64,000 bases of DNA. It comes from JABFSA01 sp963827515. Its GTDB lineage: Bacteria > Acidobacteriota > Vicinamibacteria > Vicinamibacterales > UBA2999. Position numbers and translations under genes: made by a program. Positions 1-8,982 of this stretch are shown here, in pieces. Numbering within the stretch: position 1 is the first letter of the stretch; every line of letters begins with the position of its first letter. The notes under the pieces were generated by a model. The model searched no databases. It saw only the letters and a list, made by a program, of their open reading frames with translations, and was not told where the DNA came from. The stretch spans positions 62,001 through 126,000 of the forward strand of contig CAWHBF010000004.1 of the NCBI GenBank assembly GCA_963827515.1, read 5' to 3'.

Positions 1-128
1 GTCCGCTCGGAACGATTCGGTCGCGGCTGAGCCGTGCGCGTCGTGTACTGGCCAGGCGGTGCCTCGTGGAGACGGACGCGCCGGCGCACGACGGGGCGTC
101 GTGTCCGCCGCGACGGTGCCTGGCGTGA
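1..128 (+). CDS. ECF RNA polymerase sigma factor, C-terminal end (partial)
   Basis: Only the last 41 codons are in the window; the gene runs off the left edge and stops at 126-128. The residues include GTIRSRLSRARRVLARR, the typical end of the sigma-70 region 4 helix-turn-helix recognition helix in ECF sigma factors. It is followed 8 bases later by a membrane protein gene on the same strand, the usual sigma/anti-sigma order. The downstream exported protein at 830 may belong to the same unit. Assignment rests on this short tail and on position, so the ECF subgroup cannot be given. Confidence 0.7.
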   Translation, partial: PLGTIRSRLSRARRVLARRCLVETDAPAHDGASCPPRRCLA

Positions 129-136
129 GGGCTGGT

Positions 137-793
137 ATGACCAACGACCATGTGGAACAGGAGCGGCTGAGTCACCTGCTGCGCGAGCTGGCGGCACAGG
201 ATGCGGGTACGCTGCCACCAACACACGTGCAACGAACGGTGATGAGCCGGTGGGACGAACGGATCGCCGCTCGAACATCAGCGTTCACTGCGTCGCCGCG
301 GTTGCGGGCACCGTCTTCTCGATGGACATCCGCTCGCGTATCGTTTTGTGTGGCAGGGATAGCGGCGATGGTTCTGCTTGTGGGCTGGGTGGGAAGCCGA
401 CCGGCCGAGCAAACAGCGCCCACCGTGCCCCCGCCAGGGTCGGCGATCACCGAGGTGGAACCGGAGCCGATTCAGCCCGTCTTCAAGGTCGTCGAACCTC
501 GACGGGCCACGGTAGCGACGCAGCCGTCCGACGTCGACCGAAACGACGTCGCGCCGGCGAGGGCTGTCGCCGCACCCGCCACCGCTGAGGTCGAGCCGTT
601 TGTGCGCCTGCTTCCCATGACGGAGGAGGAGCTTGGCACGATCCGGCTGGCGCGCGTGAGATTACGTGGCCAGGCGGCACAAACCCTCGGCCTCGAGGCT
701 CGCATGCCTCTCCCCGGGGCCGATGGCTTTGTCGAAGCGGATGTGTTACTTGGAGAGGACGGCTTGGCGCGCGCCATTCGCTTCGTGCGCTGA
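137..793 (+). CDS. Putative anti-sigma factor-like single-pass membrane protein
   Basis: A 218-residue protein. The ATG at 137 is chosen because it follows the sigma factor stop by 8 bases with a GAGG motif just upstream. The frame stays open to the window edge, but the upstream part is the sigma gene in another frame. Residues about 1-55 form a charged cytoplasmic part. One hydrophobic segment follows at about 70-90 (VSFCVAGIAAMVLLVGWVG), then a Pro/Val-rich periplasmic linker and a folded C-terminal part. No zinc-binding HxxxCxxC anti-sigma motif is visible. The anti-sigma role is inferred from gene order and topology. Confidence 0.55.
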   Translation: MTNDHVEQERLSHLLRELAAQDAGTLPPTHVQRTVMSRWDERIAARTSAFTASPRLRAPSSRWTSARVSFCVAGIAAMVLLVGWVGSRPAEQTAPTVPPPGSAITEVEPEPIQPVFKVVEPRRATVATQPSDVDRNDVAPARAVAAPATAEVEPFVRLLPMTEEELGTIRLARVRLRGQAAQTLGLEARMPLPGADGFVEADVLLGEDGLARAIRFVR

Positions 794-829
794 CGCCCGA
801 CATGACTATCACTACAATGGAGACTCACA

Positions 830-1840
830 ATGACAGCCAGCCGAATCAGCGGAACATGTGGGTGCGTTGTCGTCGCATCGATGTTCTGGAGCGCGAGCGC
901 CCAGGCACAATCGAATGGCGCAACCAGCGTCGCTGGGGCTCCGGTTGAGATTGAGGCCGTCGCGATCGGGCTGCACGGCGCGAGCGCTCAAGGGGCATTC
1001 CCCGGCTCTGCCATGTCGTGGACCGCTGCGGTGCCAGGCCAGCAGATGGACTTCGATATCCTGACGGGACCGCTCGAACTCGGGAGAGGGGCTGTCAAAG
1101 GAGCGCCGTACGCCGCCGAGGCCGTCAGCGAAGTCGTTCAGACACTGGCCGACGGCAATCGTATCGTCCGGTCGAGCACCACGGCCATCTACAGGGACGC
1201 CGAAGGCCGCACGCGCCGCGAGCAAGGGCTGGCTATCATCGGGCCGCTCGTCGGCGCCGCCGATCAGACGAAACACGTCGTGATCACGGACCCGGAAAAG
1301 AGCGTCACCTACATCCTCGATCCGACGACCCGGACGGCCCGCCGCATGCCGTTGCCATCGTTCGGCACTGCGGGCCTGCGCGTGGGCCCGGGCGGCCCCG
1401 CGCTTCCGGTCCCTCCCGCATCTGGCGATGTGCTCTTCTTCGAAGCCGCCGTATCGGCGCCCGCTGGAGCGAATGTCAGAAGGATGGTCACCACGCAGCG
1501 GCTAGGAGGAACCCAGGCTGAGGCGTCGGAGTCGCTCGGCACCCAGACCATTGAAGGTGTCCTGGCCGAGGGCACACGCTCGACGATCACCATCGCCGCC
1601 GGCCAAATCGGAAACGAGCGACCCATCGAGATCGTGTCGGAGCGCTGGTTCTCGCCGGAGTTGAAAACGCTCGTGCTCAGCAAGCAGAGCGACCCCCGAT
1701 TCGGTGACACCACCTACCGTCTGTCGAACATCGTATTGGGCGACCCTGAGGCGTCGCTCTTCGAGGTCCCGGCTGACTTTCAAATCGTCGAGCCAGGTGA
1801 TCCCGGCGACGTCATCTTCCGGCGTCGGGTACAGCAGTAA
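830..1840 (+). CDS. Exported hypothetical protein downstream of sigma/anti-sigma genes
   Basis: A 336-residue protein with a clear N-terminal signal peptide: hydrophobic VVVASMFWSASAQAQS, with a likely cleavage site after the Ala-Gln-Ala region. The start at 830 has a GGAG motif about 8 bases upstream. I recognise no named domain. The mature protein is mixed beta-rich with no membrane segments, consistent with a periplasmic or secreted protein. It lies 36 bases after the anti-sigma-like gene and is probably co-expressed with it, so it may be a sensor partner or a regulon target. Function unknown. Confidence 0.6.
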   Translation: MTASRISGTCGCVVVASMFWSASAQAQSNGATSVAGAPVEIEAVAIGLHGASAQGAFPGSAMSWTAAVPGQQMDFDILTGPLELGRGAVKGAPYAAEAVSEVVQTLADGNRIVRSSTTAIYRDAEGRTRREQGLAIIGPLVGAADQTKHVVITDPEKSVTYILDPTTRTARRMPLPSFGTAGLRVGPGGPALPVPPASGDVLFFEAAVSAPAGANVRRMVTTQRLGGTQAEASESLGTQTIEGVLAEGTRSTITIAAGQIGNERPIEIVSERWFSPELKTLVLSKQSDPRFGDTTYRLSNIVLGDPEASLFEVPADFQIVEPGDPGDVIFRRRVQQ

Positions 1841-1848
1841 CAGCCTCC

Positions 1849-1926
1849 GCGCACGCTAAAGCGTGCGCTTCTACATGCCCGGATCACCAGCGCGCACCGA
1901 TGTAGAGCGCAGGCTTTAGCCTGCGC
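1849..1926. repeat. Paired-hairpin intergenic repeat (family A), copy 1
   Basis: Two short perfect hairpins, GCGCACGCTAAAGCGTGCGC (1849-1868) and GCGCAGGCTTTAGCCTGCGC (1907-1926), are separated by a spacer bounded by CTACA and TGTAG, so the whole unit is itself a dyad. It lies between convergent genes and could terminate transcription from both sides. The same architecture recurs at 2704, 17988, 18968, 42507 and 57261 with different stem sequences but conserved loops. Confidence 0.8.
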
Positions 1927-1939
1927 GTCACCCCCAACG

Positions 1940-1966
1940 CTACCGGCTACCAGCTACCAGCTAGCT
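1940..1966. repeat. Short CTACCAGCTACCGG tandem repeat (family F)
   Basis: Imperfect tandem units of CTACCGG and CTACCAG run into the 3' end of the dienelactone hydrolase gene and supply its stop codon region. Similar stretches occur at 2668-2698, 2832-2890 and 16374-16436. Probably non-coding simple repeat. Confidence 0.5.
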
Positions 1967-2654
1967 GAGCGTGTCGTGCAGAAACGACGTAACGAGCGGC
2001 CAAATCTGTGCTGCGAGCGCGGCATCCTGGGTCCCGAGGGCGTTGTGCGGCGCCATGAACGCGTGGCCTGTGCCCTCATGGACGGTCATCGTCACGTCCT
2101 TGCCCATCCGCAGCAGTTTGGCTTCGAGCGCGCGCGCGGCCGCAGGCGGGAAGAAGTCGTCGTGCTCCGCCATGTGTCCCCTGACCGTCGCTGTCATCTT
2201 CGACCAGTCCGGCTCAGAGGCGCCCTGCGGGAACCCGTAGAAGGGAACGACCGCCTTCACCTTGTCGGGACGATTGGCGGCAATGATCAAGAGCCAGCAT
2301 GCCGCCCATGCAGAACCCCACGACACCTATGCCCTCCCCCTTCACCGCCGGGTGGCTGGCGAGATAGTCAATCGCGCCGCTCATGTCGCGACCCGCTCGG
2401 TCCGGCGGCAATGCGTGCATCAGCTTGCCCGCCTTGTCCATCTCTGTATGCCCAGCCAGCTCGCCGTGATAGAGATCCGGCGCCAGTGCCACGAAGCCGG
2501 CGGCGGCGAGGCGATCCGCCATCTCCTTGGTGGCCGAATCGAGTCCCCACCACTCCTGGATGACCAGAACACCAGGACCCGAACCTGCGGCGGGTTTAGC
2601 GAGATATCCGGACGCATCGCTGCCGTTGCTTCGGAAGTCGACCATTTCAGCCAT
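1961..2654 (-). CDS. Dienelactone hydrolase family protein (one apparent frameshift)
   Basis: Alpha/beta hydrolase of the dienelactone hydrolase family. The first part (start ATG at 2654) contains the family signature VLVIQEWWG and the nucleophile motif GFCMGGM. The second part, in another frame, contains AEHDDFFPP (catalytic Asp) and GTGHAF (catalytic His), completing the Cys-Asp-His triad. The frames join near 2290, where GFCMGGMLAL should continue into IIAANRPDKVKAVVP. There is no signal peptide, so it is cytoplasmic. Total length of about 230 residues fits the family. A one-base sequence error is more likely than decay because both halves are otherwise fully conserved. Confidence 0.85.
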
Positions 2655-2667
2655 GTGGGGCCTCCTT

Positions 2668-2890
2668 AGTTGGTAGCCGGTAGCCGGTAGTTAGTAGTCA
2701 ACCGCGCACGCTAAAGCGTGCGCTCTACATCCGGAGCGCCAGCACACACGACATCCGGATCGTCAGCACACGCAATCGGACCGCCAGCACACGTGATGTA
2801 GAGCGCAGGCTTCAGCCTGCGCGATCGTCAGTGGCTACCGGCTACCAGCTACCGGCCACCGCTACCAGCTACCAGCTACCAGCTCCCAGC
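2668..2890. repeat. Intergenic block: family F tandem repeats flanking a family A paired hairpin
   Basis: The 243-base gap between the dienelactone hydrolase start and the amidohydrolase stop is almost entirely repeats. It holds GGTAGCCGGTAG units at 2668-2698, a family A element at 2704-2822 (GCGCACGCTAAAGCGTGCGC at 2704 and GCGCAGGCTTCAGCCTGCGC at 2803), and CTACCAG units at 2832-2890. Between the two hairpins is a third degenerate repeat, CGCCAGCACAC. I see no coding sequence here. Confidence 0.75.
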
Positions 2891-2897
2891 CAAGTTA

Positions 2898-4721
2898 TCA
2901 GTACCGATAATTCACAATCAGCTTCGCCGCATTGGAGGTCCCGGTACCCCACATCCCCTTCAAATAGAAGGGGTCCATAGGCTCAGGATTGCGGACGACG
3001 ACCTCGAACTTCCCCACGGCTCGCAACGCATCCTCATCCAGCGTGAGCTTGATCTCTGTTGGGCTCACAACGCGGCTCGGGACCAGCCGCCCGCCGAACA
3101 ACACCGTGGAGCGCCGGACGAAGTTGATACCCCTGAGTGTGACCTCCACGGTCCCGCTCCCCTGCGTGACGATGAGAGGCGCGATGCTCTCGATCGCGGG
3201 CTGCGGTGACATGGGAGGGTCAATCGCATTGCCACCAGGGCGACGCACATTCCTCAACGCGACGAACCACGACAACCCCTCCACCGAGGCCTCGCCAAGA
3301 TTCTGGAATGGATCGGTGTAACCGGCGTGATAGCCGCGCTCGATGATGCGGCCGTCCTGGATCACGGTCTCGACGGAGGCGAAGTTTCGTGTGTCCTCGA
3401 GGGGGTTCTTGCCGAGGACGATCACGTCGGCCAGCTTGCCGATATCGACCGTGCCCAGCAGGTCTTGCTTGCCGATCATCTCAGCTGGCCACTTCGTGAG
3501 CCCCTGAACGATATACATCGGTGAGAGACCCGCGTCGGTCATCACCTGGATCTCGTGTTGGAGATCGAGCCCCGGCGCCTTGGTACTGTTCGTATTGCCC
3601 GAGATGACGATGCGACCACCCGCGTCTGCAAACATCTTGTGGAATCGCAGCGCGTTTGCGTAGCCTTTCATCCGCCGCTCGAGTACCGCTCCTTGATCGC
3701 CACGCGCAAACCGCGCGAACACCGAGTCGATCGCGCTCTGCGGGTAGTACGACCGGAGGTCGGGATCGCTGAAGAGCTGCCGCCCCTCCGCGACAAAACG
3801 CGCCCAGTCCTTGGGATACCCCGGAAAATTGATGACCAGCGTCGGCACGAGCGCGACCTGATGTTTCACCAAGACATCGATGAGCGCCTTGGCCTTCGCG
3901 TCGTCCATTTCGGCGTATCGATCCAGCTCATTCGCGTCGTCACGGCCCACTTTCCATTTCGAAGGATCGCGTGTCACCGCAATGCCGATGCCTGCCGAGT
4001 GCGGCAGGCTGGCCGACCCGAGGCGCGCCGCGTCCTCCGGAAACATCACCGGGCCGTACGCACGCGTGAACACCTTCTTCCCCGCCTTGCGCGCCTCGTC
4101 GAAAGCCGCCGCCGCGACCTCCATGGGCAGACTCCCGTCGTCGAGGATCACATAGTCGGCACCCGTGTCGATCCACAACTTGACCAGATCTCTCGCATCC
4201 TGTGCCGAGGCCGGTAGTCGGGAGGGAGTCGTCCGTGCTTCGAGGCCGGTGTCGGTCGCGTCGAGCTCCGCGTTGAGACGTGAGACGCTCGTGAACGTGC
4301 GCGGCGCGCGCAATTTTCCATGGAAGACCGCGTCACGGTACGGAACCGCTGTCTCGCCGCTCGTGCCGACGTCGATGGTCGAGGTAATGCCGTAGTTCAG
4401 AAGCGGCTCGGCGAGATACCACTCGTAGGACACCTGCGCATCGAACAAGCCGGGTAGGACGAATTTACCGGTGGCGTCGATAACCTGCGCGTTCGCCGGA
4501 TAGCGGAGCTGCCCCTTGCGCCCGACGCTGACGATGCGGTTGCCCTGAATTACGACCGCGGAGTTCTGAAGCGGCGCCCCGCCGTTGCCGTCAATCAACG
4601 TGCCGCCTTCGACGACAAGCGTCGCCGTCGGCTGCTGGGCCCCCACGAGCGGAGAGCGGCAGACGCCGATGAGGAGAACAACGCTCAGGCCGAGCAGCCA
4701 GCGGTTGCGCAACGGTTTCAT
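2898..4721 (-). CDS. Exported amidohydrolase-like protein with C-terminal IPT/TIG-like domain
   Basis: A 607-residue protein. The start at 4721 is chosen over upstream Met codons because AGAGGAG lies 7 bases before it and a signal peptide follows (RWLLGLSVVLLIGVCRSPLVGAQQ). Residues about 30-480 resemble imidazolonepropionase-like amidohydrolases, with LVVEGGTLIDGNG at the N-terminus and IGKLADVIVLGKNPLED near the end of the barrel. The first metal motif, normally DAHxH, reads LFDAQVSYEW, so both His ligands are missing and activity is doubtful or altered. Residues about 510-600 form an immunoglobulin-like IPT/TIG-type domain (IESIAPLIVTQGSGTVEVTL). Probably periplasmic; substrate unknown. 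Confidence 0.8.
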   Translation of the reverse strand: MKPLRNRWLLGLSVVLLIGVCRSPLVGAQQPTATLVVEGGTLIDGNGGAPLQNSAVVIQGNRIVSVGRKGQLRYPANAQVIDATGKFVLPGLFDAQVSYEWYLAEPLLNYGITSTIDVGTSGETAVPYRDAVFHGKLRAPRTFTSVSRLNAELDATDTGLEARTTPSRLPASAQDARDLVKLWIDTGADYVILDDGSLPMEVAAAAFDEARKAGKKVFTRAYGPVMFPEDAARLGSASLPHSAGIGIAVTRDPSKWKVGRDDANELDRYAEMDDAKAKALIDVLVKHQVALVPTLVINFPGYPKDWARFVAEGRQLFSDPDLRSYYPQSAIDSVFARFARGDQGAVLERRMKGYANALRFHKMFADAGGRIVISGNTNSTKAPGLDLQHEIQVMTDAGLSPMYIVQGLTKWPAEMIGKQDLLGTVDIGKLADVIVLGKNPLEDTRNFASVETVIQDGRIIERGYHAGYTDPFQNLGEASVEGLSWFVALRNVRRPGGNAIDPPMSPQPAIESIAPLIVTQGSGTVEVTLRGINFVRRSTVLFGGRLVPSRVVSPTEIKLTLDEDALRAVGKFEVVVRNPEPMDPFYLKGMWGTGTSNAAKLIVNYRY

Positions 4722-4919
4722 GGGACTCCTCTCGCCATCCATCGGCGGTGGCGTGCTCAGTTTTGACTCACTGGCGGACACTCAGCGGACTCGGCTGAAA
4801 GCCCGCGCCATTGTAGCGCCAGTAGGTCACCCGTCCGTTAGCCCCGGGAACTCCCAATCAAAGGGGTGGGCGGGATTGGCCGATATCTTGAACAGGAACT
4901 GGGTGGACCAGGAGGGGCC

Positions 4920-5417
4920 ATGGACCCACTACAAGAGCTGCTTGCGGCCGACCATCGTCGTGTCTTTGAGTTTTTCGTGGTGGGCCTTCAGGATGTCTCC
5001 GAGCCTACCGTCGATCGCCAGGAGCTCCTCTACAACGCCAGTGTGCTCGCACACTACGCGCAAGTATCCACGCAGACGTCTGTCGAATGGCCGGCTCCCG
5101 AAAACCTGAGCGTCGTCTTCGACCACTTCGTCACGGACACGGCTCTGCAGCACGATAGCGAGATGATGGAAGTTGCCGGCACCCAGTGCCTGTTCTTGGC
5201 CGGCTTCTTCGAAGACCAGATGCGCCGCCGCCACAGCATCCGCTGGTACTCCGATCTGGGATCCGGATTCTTCAGCCAGGCAGCCTCATATGAACGATCC
5301 TCGCGCAAGGCGCAGCTCCTCGACGCGATTGCCAGACACTTCGAGGCCTGGCGTCAACGACACGCACGTCTGAGCCGCGCGTTGCGAGACCAGCCGTACC
5401 TTCTGCCTCCGGCCTAA
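4920..5417 (+). CDS. Hypothetical protein
   Basis: A 165-residue soluble protein starting at the ATG at 4920, which has AGGAGGGG immediately upstream; an earlier in-frame Met at 4866 lacks this. No signal peptide or membrane segment. The sequence is alpha-helical and acidic at first (MDPLQELLAADHRRVFEFFV), with a basic C-terminal helix rich in Arg. I do not recognise the family. It stands alone between a minus-strand amidohydrolase-like gene and a membrane kinase gene 123 bases downstream. Confidence 0.55.
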   Translation: MDPLQELLAADHRRVFEFFVVGLQDVSEPTVDRQELLYNASVLAHYAQVSTQTSVEWPAPENLSVVFDHFVTDTALQHDSEMMEVAGTQCLFLAGFFEDQMRRRHSIRWYSDLGSGFFSQAASYERSSRKAQLLDAIARHFEAWRQRHARLSRALRDQPYLLPPA

Positions 5418-5540
5418 CCGAGGGCGTCCGGCGCCACGCACGACGGCGGATCGGGCGCCGCCTGCGCTCTATGCCGTGGTCGTGGCGTCGCTTCGCCGAT
5501 TTGACAGGCCCGCTCTCGATCCAGACACTGTGAAGTCCAC

Positions 5541-7139
5541 ATGGCATCAGAGACGCCGGCTTCTGGAGGTGAAACACTCCTACAACCGCGGTTAGGCAAG
5601 CGCACGACCGGCCATCGGGAGCGCACGCGTGGGCTACCGACCGACCTGCTCGGTCAGTCCGCAGAACGATTGCGAGTCCTGGCACTGCTTTACGCGTTCG
5701 TTTTCTTCATGGCCGGGTTCTTTCCGGCGCTCTTGTTCGAGCAGGACCGCGCCAGGCTGCTGTCGAGCGTCGTCCTGTGGGGTCCCGGCGTCATCGCGAT
5801 CGCCGTTGCGCTGCTCGTCGCGATCATCCTCCAGACTTCGCGCGTGCCGTCATCGGCTGTGATGACGCTTGGACTGGCTTTCGAGGTCGCCAGCAGCTAC
5901 GGCATCGCCGCTGCCGAGTTCCTCGATCCAATGGGGCTCAACCCGAATATCCGTTGGCTCGGACTCTCCTGGGTTGCGGTGTGGACGCTCCTCTTCACGG
6001 TGGTGGTCCCAACGCGGCCACGCCGTGCCGTTGTGGCTGCGCTGGCATCAGTGAGCGCCGTACCGGTGGTGATTGGGTTCGGCATCCGGTCAGGGGTCTC
6101 GTCGTTCAACCCGGATCCCATGCAGTTCTTCTTCTGGCTCGTGTTCCCCTACCTGCTGGTCGTGGTCATGGCGTATGTCGGCGCGCGGGTCGTGTACGCC
6201 CTGGGCACCGAAGTCACAGCCGCTCGCGAGCTCGGAAGCTATCGACTCGTCGAACGCCTGGGACAGGGAGGCATGGGCGAAGTGTGGCGCGCGAAGCATC
6301 GCATGCTCGCGCGCCCAGCGGCGATCAAGCTCATTCGCCGTTCGACCTCCGGCGTTACGCCACTAGAGGTGTCGGACGACGCACGGCGGCGATTCGAACG
6401 CGAGGCGCAAGCCATCGCCCGTCTCCGGTCGCCGCACACGGTGACTCTTTTCGATTTCGGCATCGCCTCCGATGGCGCCTTCTACTATGTGATGGAGCTG
6501 CTCGACGGACTCGACCTCGACTCCCTGGTGCGTCGCACCGGGCCGGTTACGGCAGAGCGGGCCGTCTACCTGCTCCGCCAGGTGTGTCACTCGCTGTCTG
6601 AAGCCGAGTCCTGCGGCCTCGTCCACCGCGACATCAAGCCGGCCAACATCTTCGTGTCTCGCTACGGCGAAGACTATGATTTCGTCAAAGTCCTGGACTT
6701 CGGCATCGTCAAACCCGCCCGCGACCAGGCGGAGACCGGAACACTCATGACCCAGGGCCACGCCATCCACGGCACGCCTGCATTCATCGCACCCGAACAG
6801 GCACTCGGCCGGTCGGACCTCGACGGACGCGCTGACATCTATTCGACTGGGTGTGTGGCGTATTGGCTGCTGACCGGACAGCCCGTGTTTTCAGGCGACA
6901 CCCCCATGGCGCTGGTGGTGCATCACGCCCACACGCCGCCTGAGCCTCCCTCAACCCGAACGGAACTACCCATTCCTCCAGCCCTCGACGAGCTCGTGCT
7001 GGCGTGCCTCGCCAAGGACCCGGCCGAACGGCCTCAGTCTGCGAAGGAACTGTCCCAGCGCCTGGCCGAAGTGATGAGCTCCAACGAGTGGACTCAGGAT
7101 CACGCACGCGATTGGTGGACGCGGCATCAGCCGGTGTAG
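5541..7139 (+). CDS. Membrane Ser/Thr protein kinase with N-terminal transmembrane domain
   Basis: A 532-residue protein. Residues about 43-220 contain about six hydrophobic segments. Residues 234-510 are a Hanks-type kinase: glycine loop LGQGGMGEVW, AIK lysine at 263, HRDIKPANIF at 362-371, DFG at 387-389 and GTPAFIAPEQ in the activation segment. All catalytic residues are present. The sensor-first, kinase-last topology is the reverse of PknB, where the kinase precedes the single membrane helix. A paralogous membrane-kinase module ends the fusion gene at 22942-26796. The start at 5541 has only a weak ribosome site. Substrate unknown. Confidence 0.9.
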   Translation: MASETPASGGETLLQPRLGKRTTGHRERTRGLPTDLLGQSAERLRVLALLYAFVFFMAGFFPALLFEQDRARLLSSVVLWGPGVIAIAVALLVAIILQTSRVPSSAVMTLGLAFEVASSYGIAAAEFLDPMGLNPNIRWLGLSWVAVWTLLFTVVVPTRPRRAVVAALASVSAVPVVIGFGIRSGVSSFNPDPMQFFFWLVFPYLLVVVMAYVGARVVYALGTEVTAARELGSYRLVERLGQGGMGEVWRAKHRMLARPAAIKLIRRSTSGVTPLEVSDDARRRFEREAQAIARLRSPHTVTLFDFGIASDGAFYYVMELLDGLDLDSLVRRTGPVTAERAVYLLRQVCHSLSEAESCGLVHRDIKPANIFVSRYGEDYDFVKVLDFGIVKPARDQAETGTLMTQGHAIHGTPAFIAPEQALGRSDLDGRADIYSTGCVAYWLLTGQPVFSGDTPMALVVHHAHTPPEPPSTRTELPIPPALDELVLACLAKDPAERPQSAKELSQRLAEVMSSNEWTQDHARDWWTRHQPV

Positions 7140-7154
7140 CGTCGACTAGGTCTC

Positions 7155-7253
7155 GGCGGCTCCGCTGCGCGGCAGCCGCCCTACGTACCGTAGCTACGCG
7201 ACACGCGCCCCACATGGGGTACCGTAGGCCGGGTGCCGCGGAGCGGACCCGGC
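7155..7253. repeat. Palindromic GCGGGTCCGC-type repeats (family G)
   Basis: Two dyads, GGCGGCTCCGCTGCGCGG (from 7155) and GCCGGGTGCCGCGGAGCGG (from 7228, continuing to 7253), occupy the gap between the convergent kinase and LOG genes. The same core recurs at 16438-16463 and three times at 41559-41707. They can fold into hairpins and may act as two-way terminators. Confidence 0.6.
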
Positions 7254-7260
7254 GACGTGC

Positions 7261-7845
7261 CTATGTCTCCGTCCGGTCGATCCACTTCTCGACCGTACGG
7301 GGTGGTGTGTACGCGACCAGCATGTCGATGAGGGCAGATGGATCGCTCGATACCGAGATCATCGCGCCGTTCTCGCGTCTGACGAATCCCTCCTCGATCA
7401 TGTGATCGGCAAAGGACAGCAGTCCGTCAAAGTAGTGCTCCACGTTGAGGAGACCGCACGGCTTCTGATGAAGGCCAAGCTGCCCCCAGGTCAGGACTTC
7501 GAAGAGCTCCTCCAGCGTGCCCCAACCTCCTGGAATGGCGATAAACCCGTCGGAGAGATCCGCCATGACCGCCTTCCGCTCGTGCATCGACGAGACGACA
7601 CGCAGTTCGGTGAGGCCTTCGTGCGCCACCTCCTTCGCTACCAGAGCCTCTGGAATGACCCCGATCACCTGACCGTGTGCACCGAGTACGGCATCGGCCA
7701 CGGCTCCCATGAGCCCCACCCGTGCGCCACCGTAGACCAGACCCATCCCACGGGCGGCAAGGGTACGACCCAGCTCGTCGGCAACGGCGCGATAGCCCGG
7801 TCGACCACCGGAACTCGATCCACAGAACACGCAGATACGCTTCAT
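7261..7845 (-). CDS. LOG family protein (cytokinin riboside 5'-monophosphate phosphoribohydrolase type)
   Basis: A 194-residue protein of the TIGR00730/LOG family. It begins MKRICVFCGSSSG, the conserved N-terminus, so the ATG at 7845 is taken although the frame extends further upstream. PGGWGTLEE at 105-113 is the family PGGxGTxxE motif, and HERKAVMAD supplies the conserved Arg/Lys. Family members release the base from nucleoside 5'-monophosphates. Length matches the family and there is no export signal. It stands as a single-gene unit. Confidence 0.92.
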   Translation of the reverse strand: MKRICVFCGSSSGGRPGYRAVADELGRTLAARGMGLVYGGARVGLMGAVADAVLGAHGQVIGVIPEALVAKEVAHEGLTELRVVSSMHERKAVMADLSDGFIAIPGGWGTLEELFEVLTWGQLGLHQKPCGLLNVEHYFDGLLSFADHMIEEGFVRRENGAMISVSSDPSALIDMLVAYTPPRTVEKWIDRTET

Positions 7846-8005
7846 AAGCCTGAGGCTGTTCTCATCACCCGCATCGCGACGTCGGCGTGACGCGTGTTCG
7901 ATCGTACTCGACGGCTCCGCCCCCGAGGCTTGGGCGCTACAATCTGGAGTCTGGCTGTCGAAATAGTTGGTGGCGCGGCGTGACCAACATATCAGGAGGA
8001 AAACG

Positions 8006-8666
8006 ATGAGACGCTGTTTGTTTCTGCTCGTGATCCTGACCGTTGCTGGCTGCAGCAACGACGACGACGACCCGACCGGCCCTACCGGTCCGGCCGTGAG
8101 CTTCTTCGTGACGAGCGCGACGAGCATCACCGGCAACCTCGGTGGTCTCGCGGGAGCCGATTTCACCTGCCAGCGACTGGCGACGTTGGCAGGACACGGG
8201 GAGCGAACGTGGCGCGCGTACCTGAGCGTCGAACGCGACGCGGCCAACAACAATCAGCCCACCCACGCGAAGGATCGGATCGGCACGGGACCCTGGTACA
8301 ACGCCAGCCTGATGCTCGTCGCAAACACGAATACGGAGTTGCATGCCCGTACCGGGCGACGCCGCACTGTTCCTCGATGAGCGCGGCCAGCGGATCAACG
8401 GTCAGTGGACCGGTTCTCCAGGCCCGAACGAACACGACATCCTCACGGGATCGAATGCGGATGGGACACTGTTCGCTGGATCGACCTGTTCGGATTGGAC
8501 ATCCGGATCCGGTGGCCTCGCGTCACGGGTCGGACACTCCGATGGGATGGGGCCTGGTCAGAGCACGGCCGGCGCCCTGTCGTCCTGGAACGCGGCGCAC
8601 GCAGGCCAGTGCGCGAACACGGCGCCTGGCGGAGGCGCGGGTCGCTTCTACTGCTTTGCGCGCTGA
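8006..8666 (+). CDS. Lipoprotein with endostatin/collagen-like lectin-type domain (one apparent frameshift)
   Basis: The ATG at 8006 is preceded by AGGAGGA. The N-terminus MRRCLFLLVILTVAGCSND is a lipoprotein signal with the lipobox AGC. The domain reads ADFTCQRLATLAG, RTWRAYLS, RIGTGPWYNA and, in the next frame, NEHDILTGSNADG, TCSDWTS and a FYCFAR end. This pattern is typical of secreted bacterial proteins with an endostatin-like C-type lectin fold. The frames join near 8343. Total length is about 219 residues. Likely anchored in the outer membrane; ligand unknown. Confidence 0.7.
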
Positions 8667-8691
8667 GTGACTCGGTCCAGGTAGCGCTGTG

Positions 8692-8982
8692 CTACCTGGC
8701 CCGCTCGGCTTTCTGCTTCTCCTCGTCGACGTACTTGACGGCACCAGCTTCGGCCACGTCGAGCCAGCGGCGCCACGCAGCGGTGTCCACGAAGGGATGC
8801 GGCTCGCCGGGCTTCCGGCGAGCCAGTTGCTGAGCAGGCTCGAAGACGGTGCCGCCACTCGGAACCGGGTACGTCGTCAAGTAGCTGTGGACGTGAACCG
8901 GCACCTCGACGTCCGCGAACTCACGCTTGAGACGCCGGACTGTCGAGAAACTGCGTGCCGCCCTCGCGTTCTCGCGTCTACT
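8692..8982 (-). pseudogene. Metallo-beta-lactamase-fold protein, C-terminal relic
   Basis: An open stretch of 97 codons with no proper start, closed upstream by a stop at 8983-8985. The sequence (RRLKREFADVEVPVHVHSY, then LARRKPGEPHPFV and a helical end) resembles the last quarter of subclass B3-like metallo-beta-lactamase-fold enzymes, where an LARR-PGxPHPFV segment is common. The metal-binding HxHxDH part is absent. It overlaps the GlcG-like stop at 8978 by a few bases, so the rest of the gene was probably lost at that junction. Homology is by pattern only. Confidence 0.45.

Noticed and set aside
2832..2890. Regularly repeated CTACCAG units that look like a CRISPR array
   Set aside because: Units are about 7 bases, contiguous and without unique spacers; there are no cas genes in the window.
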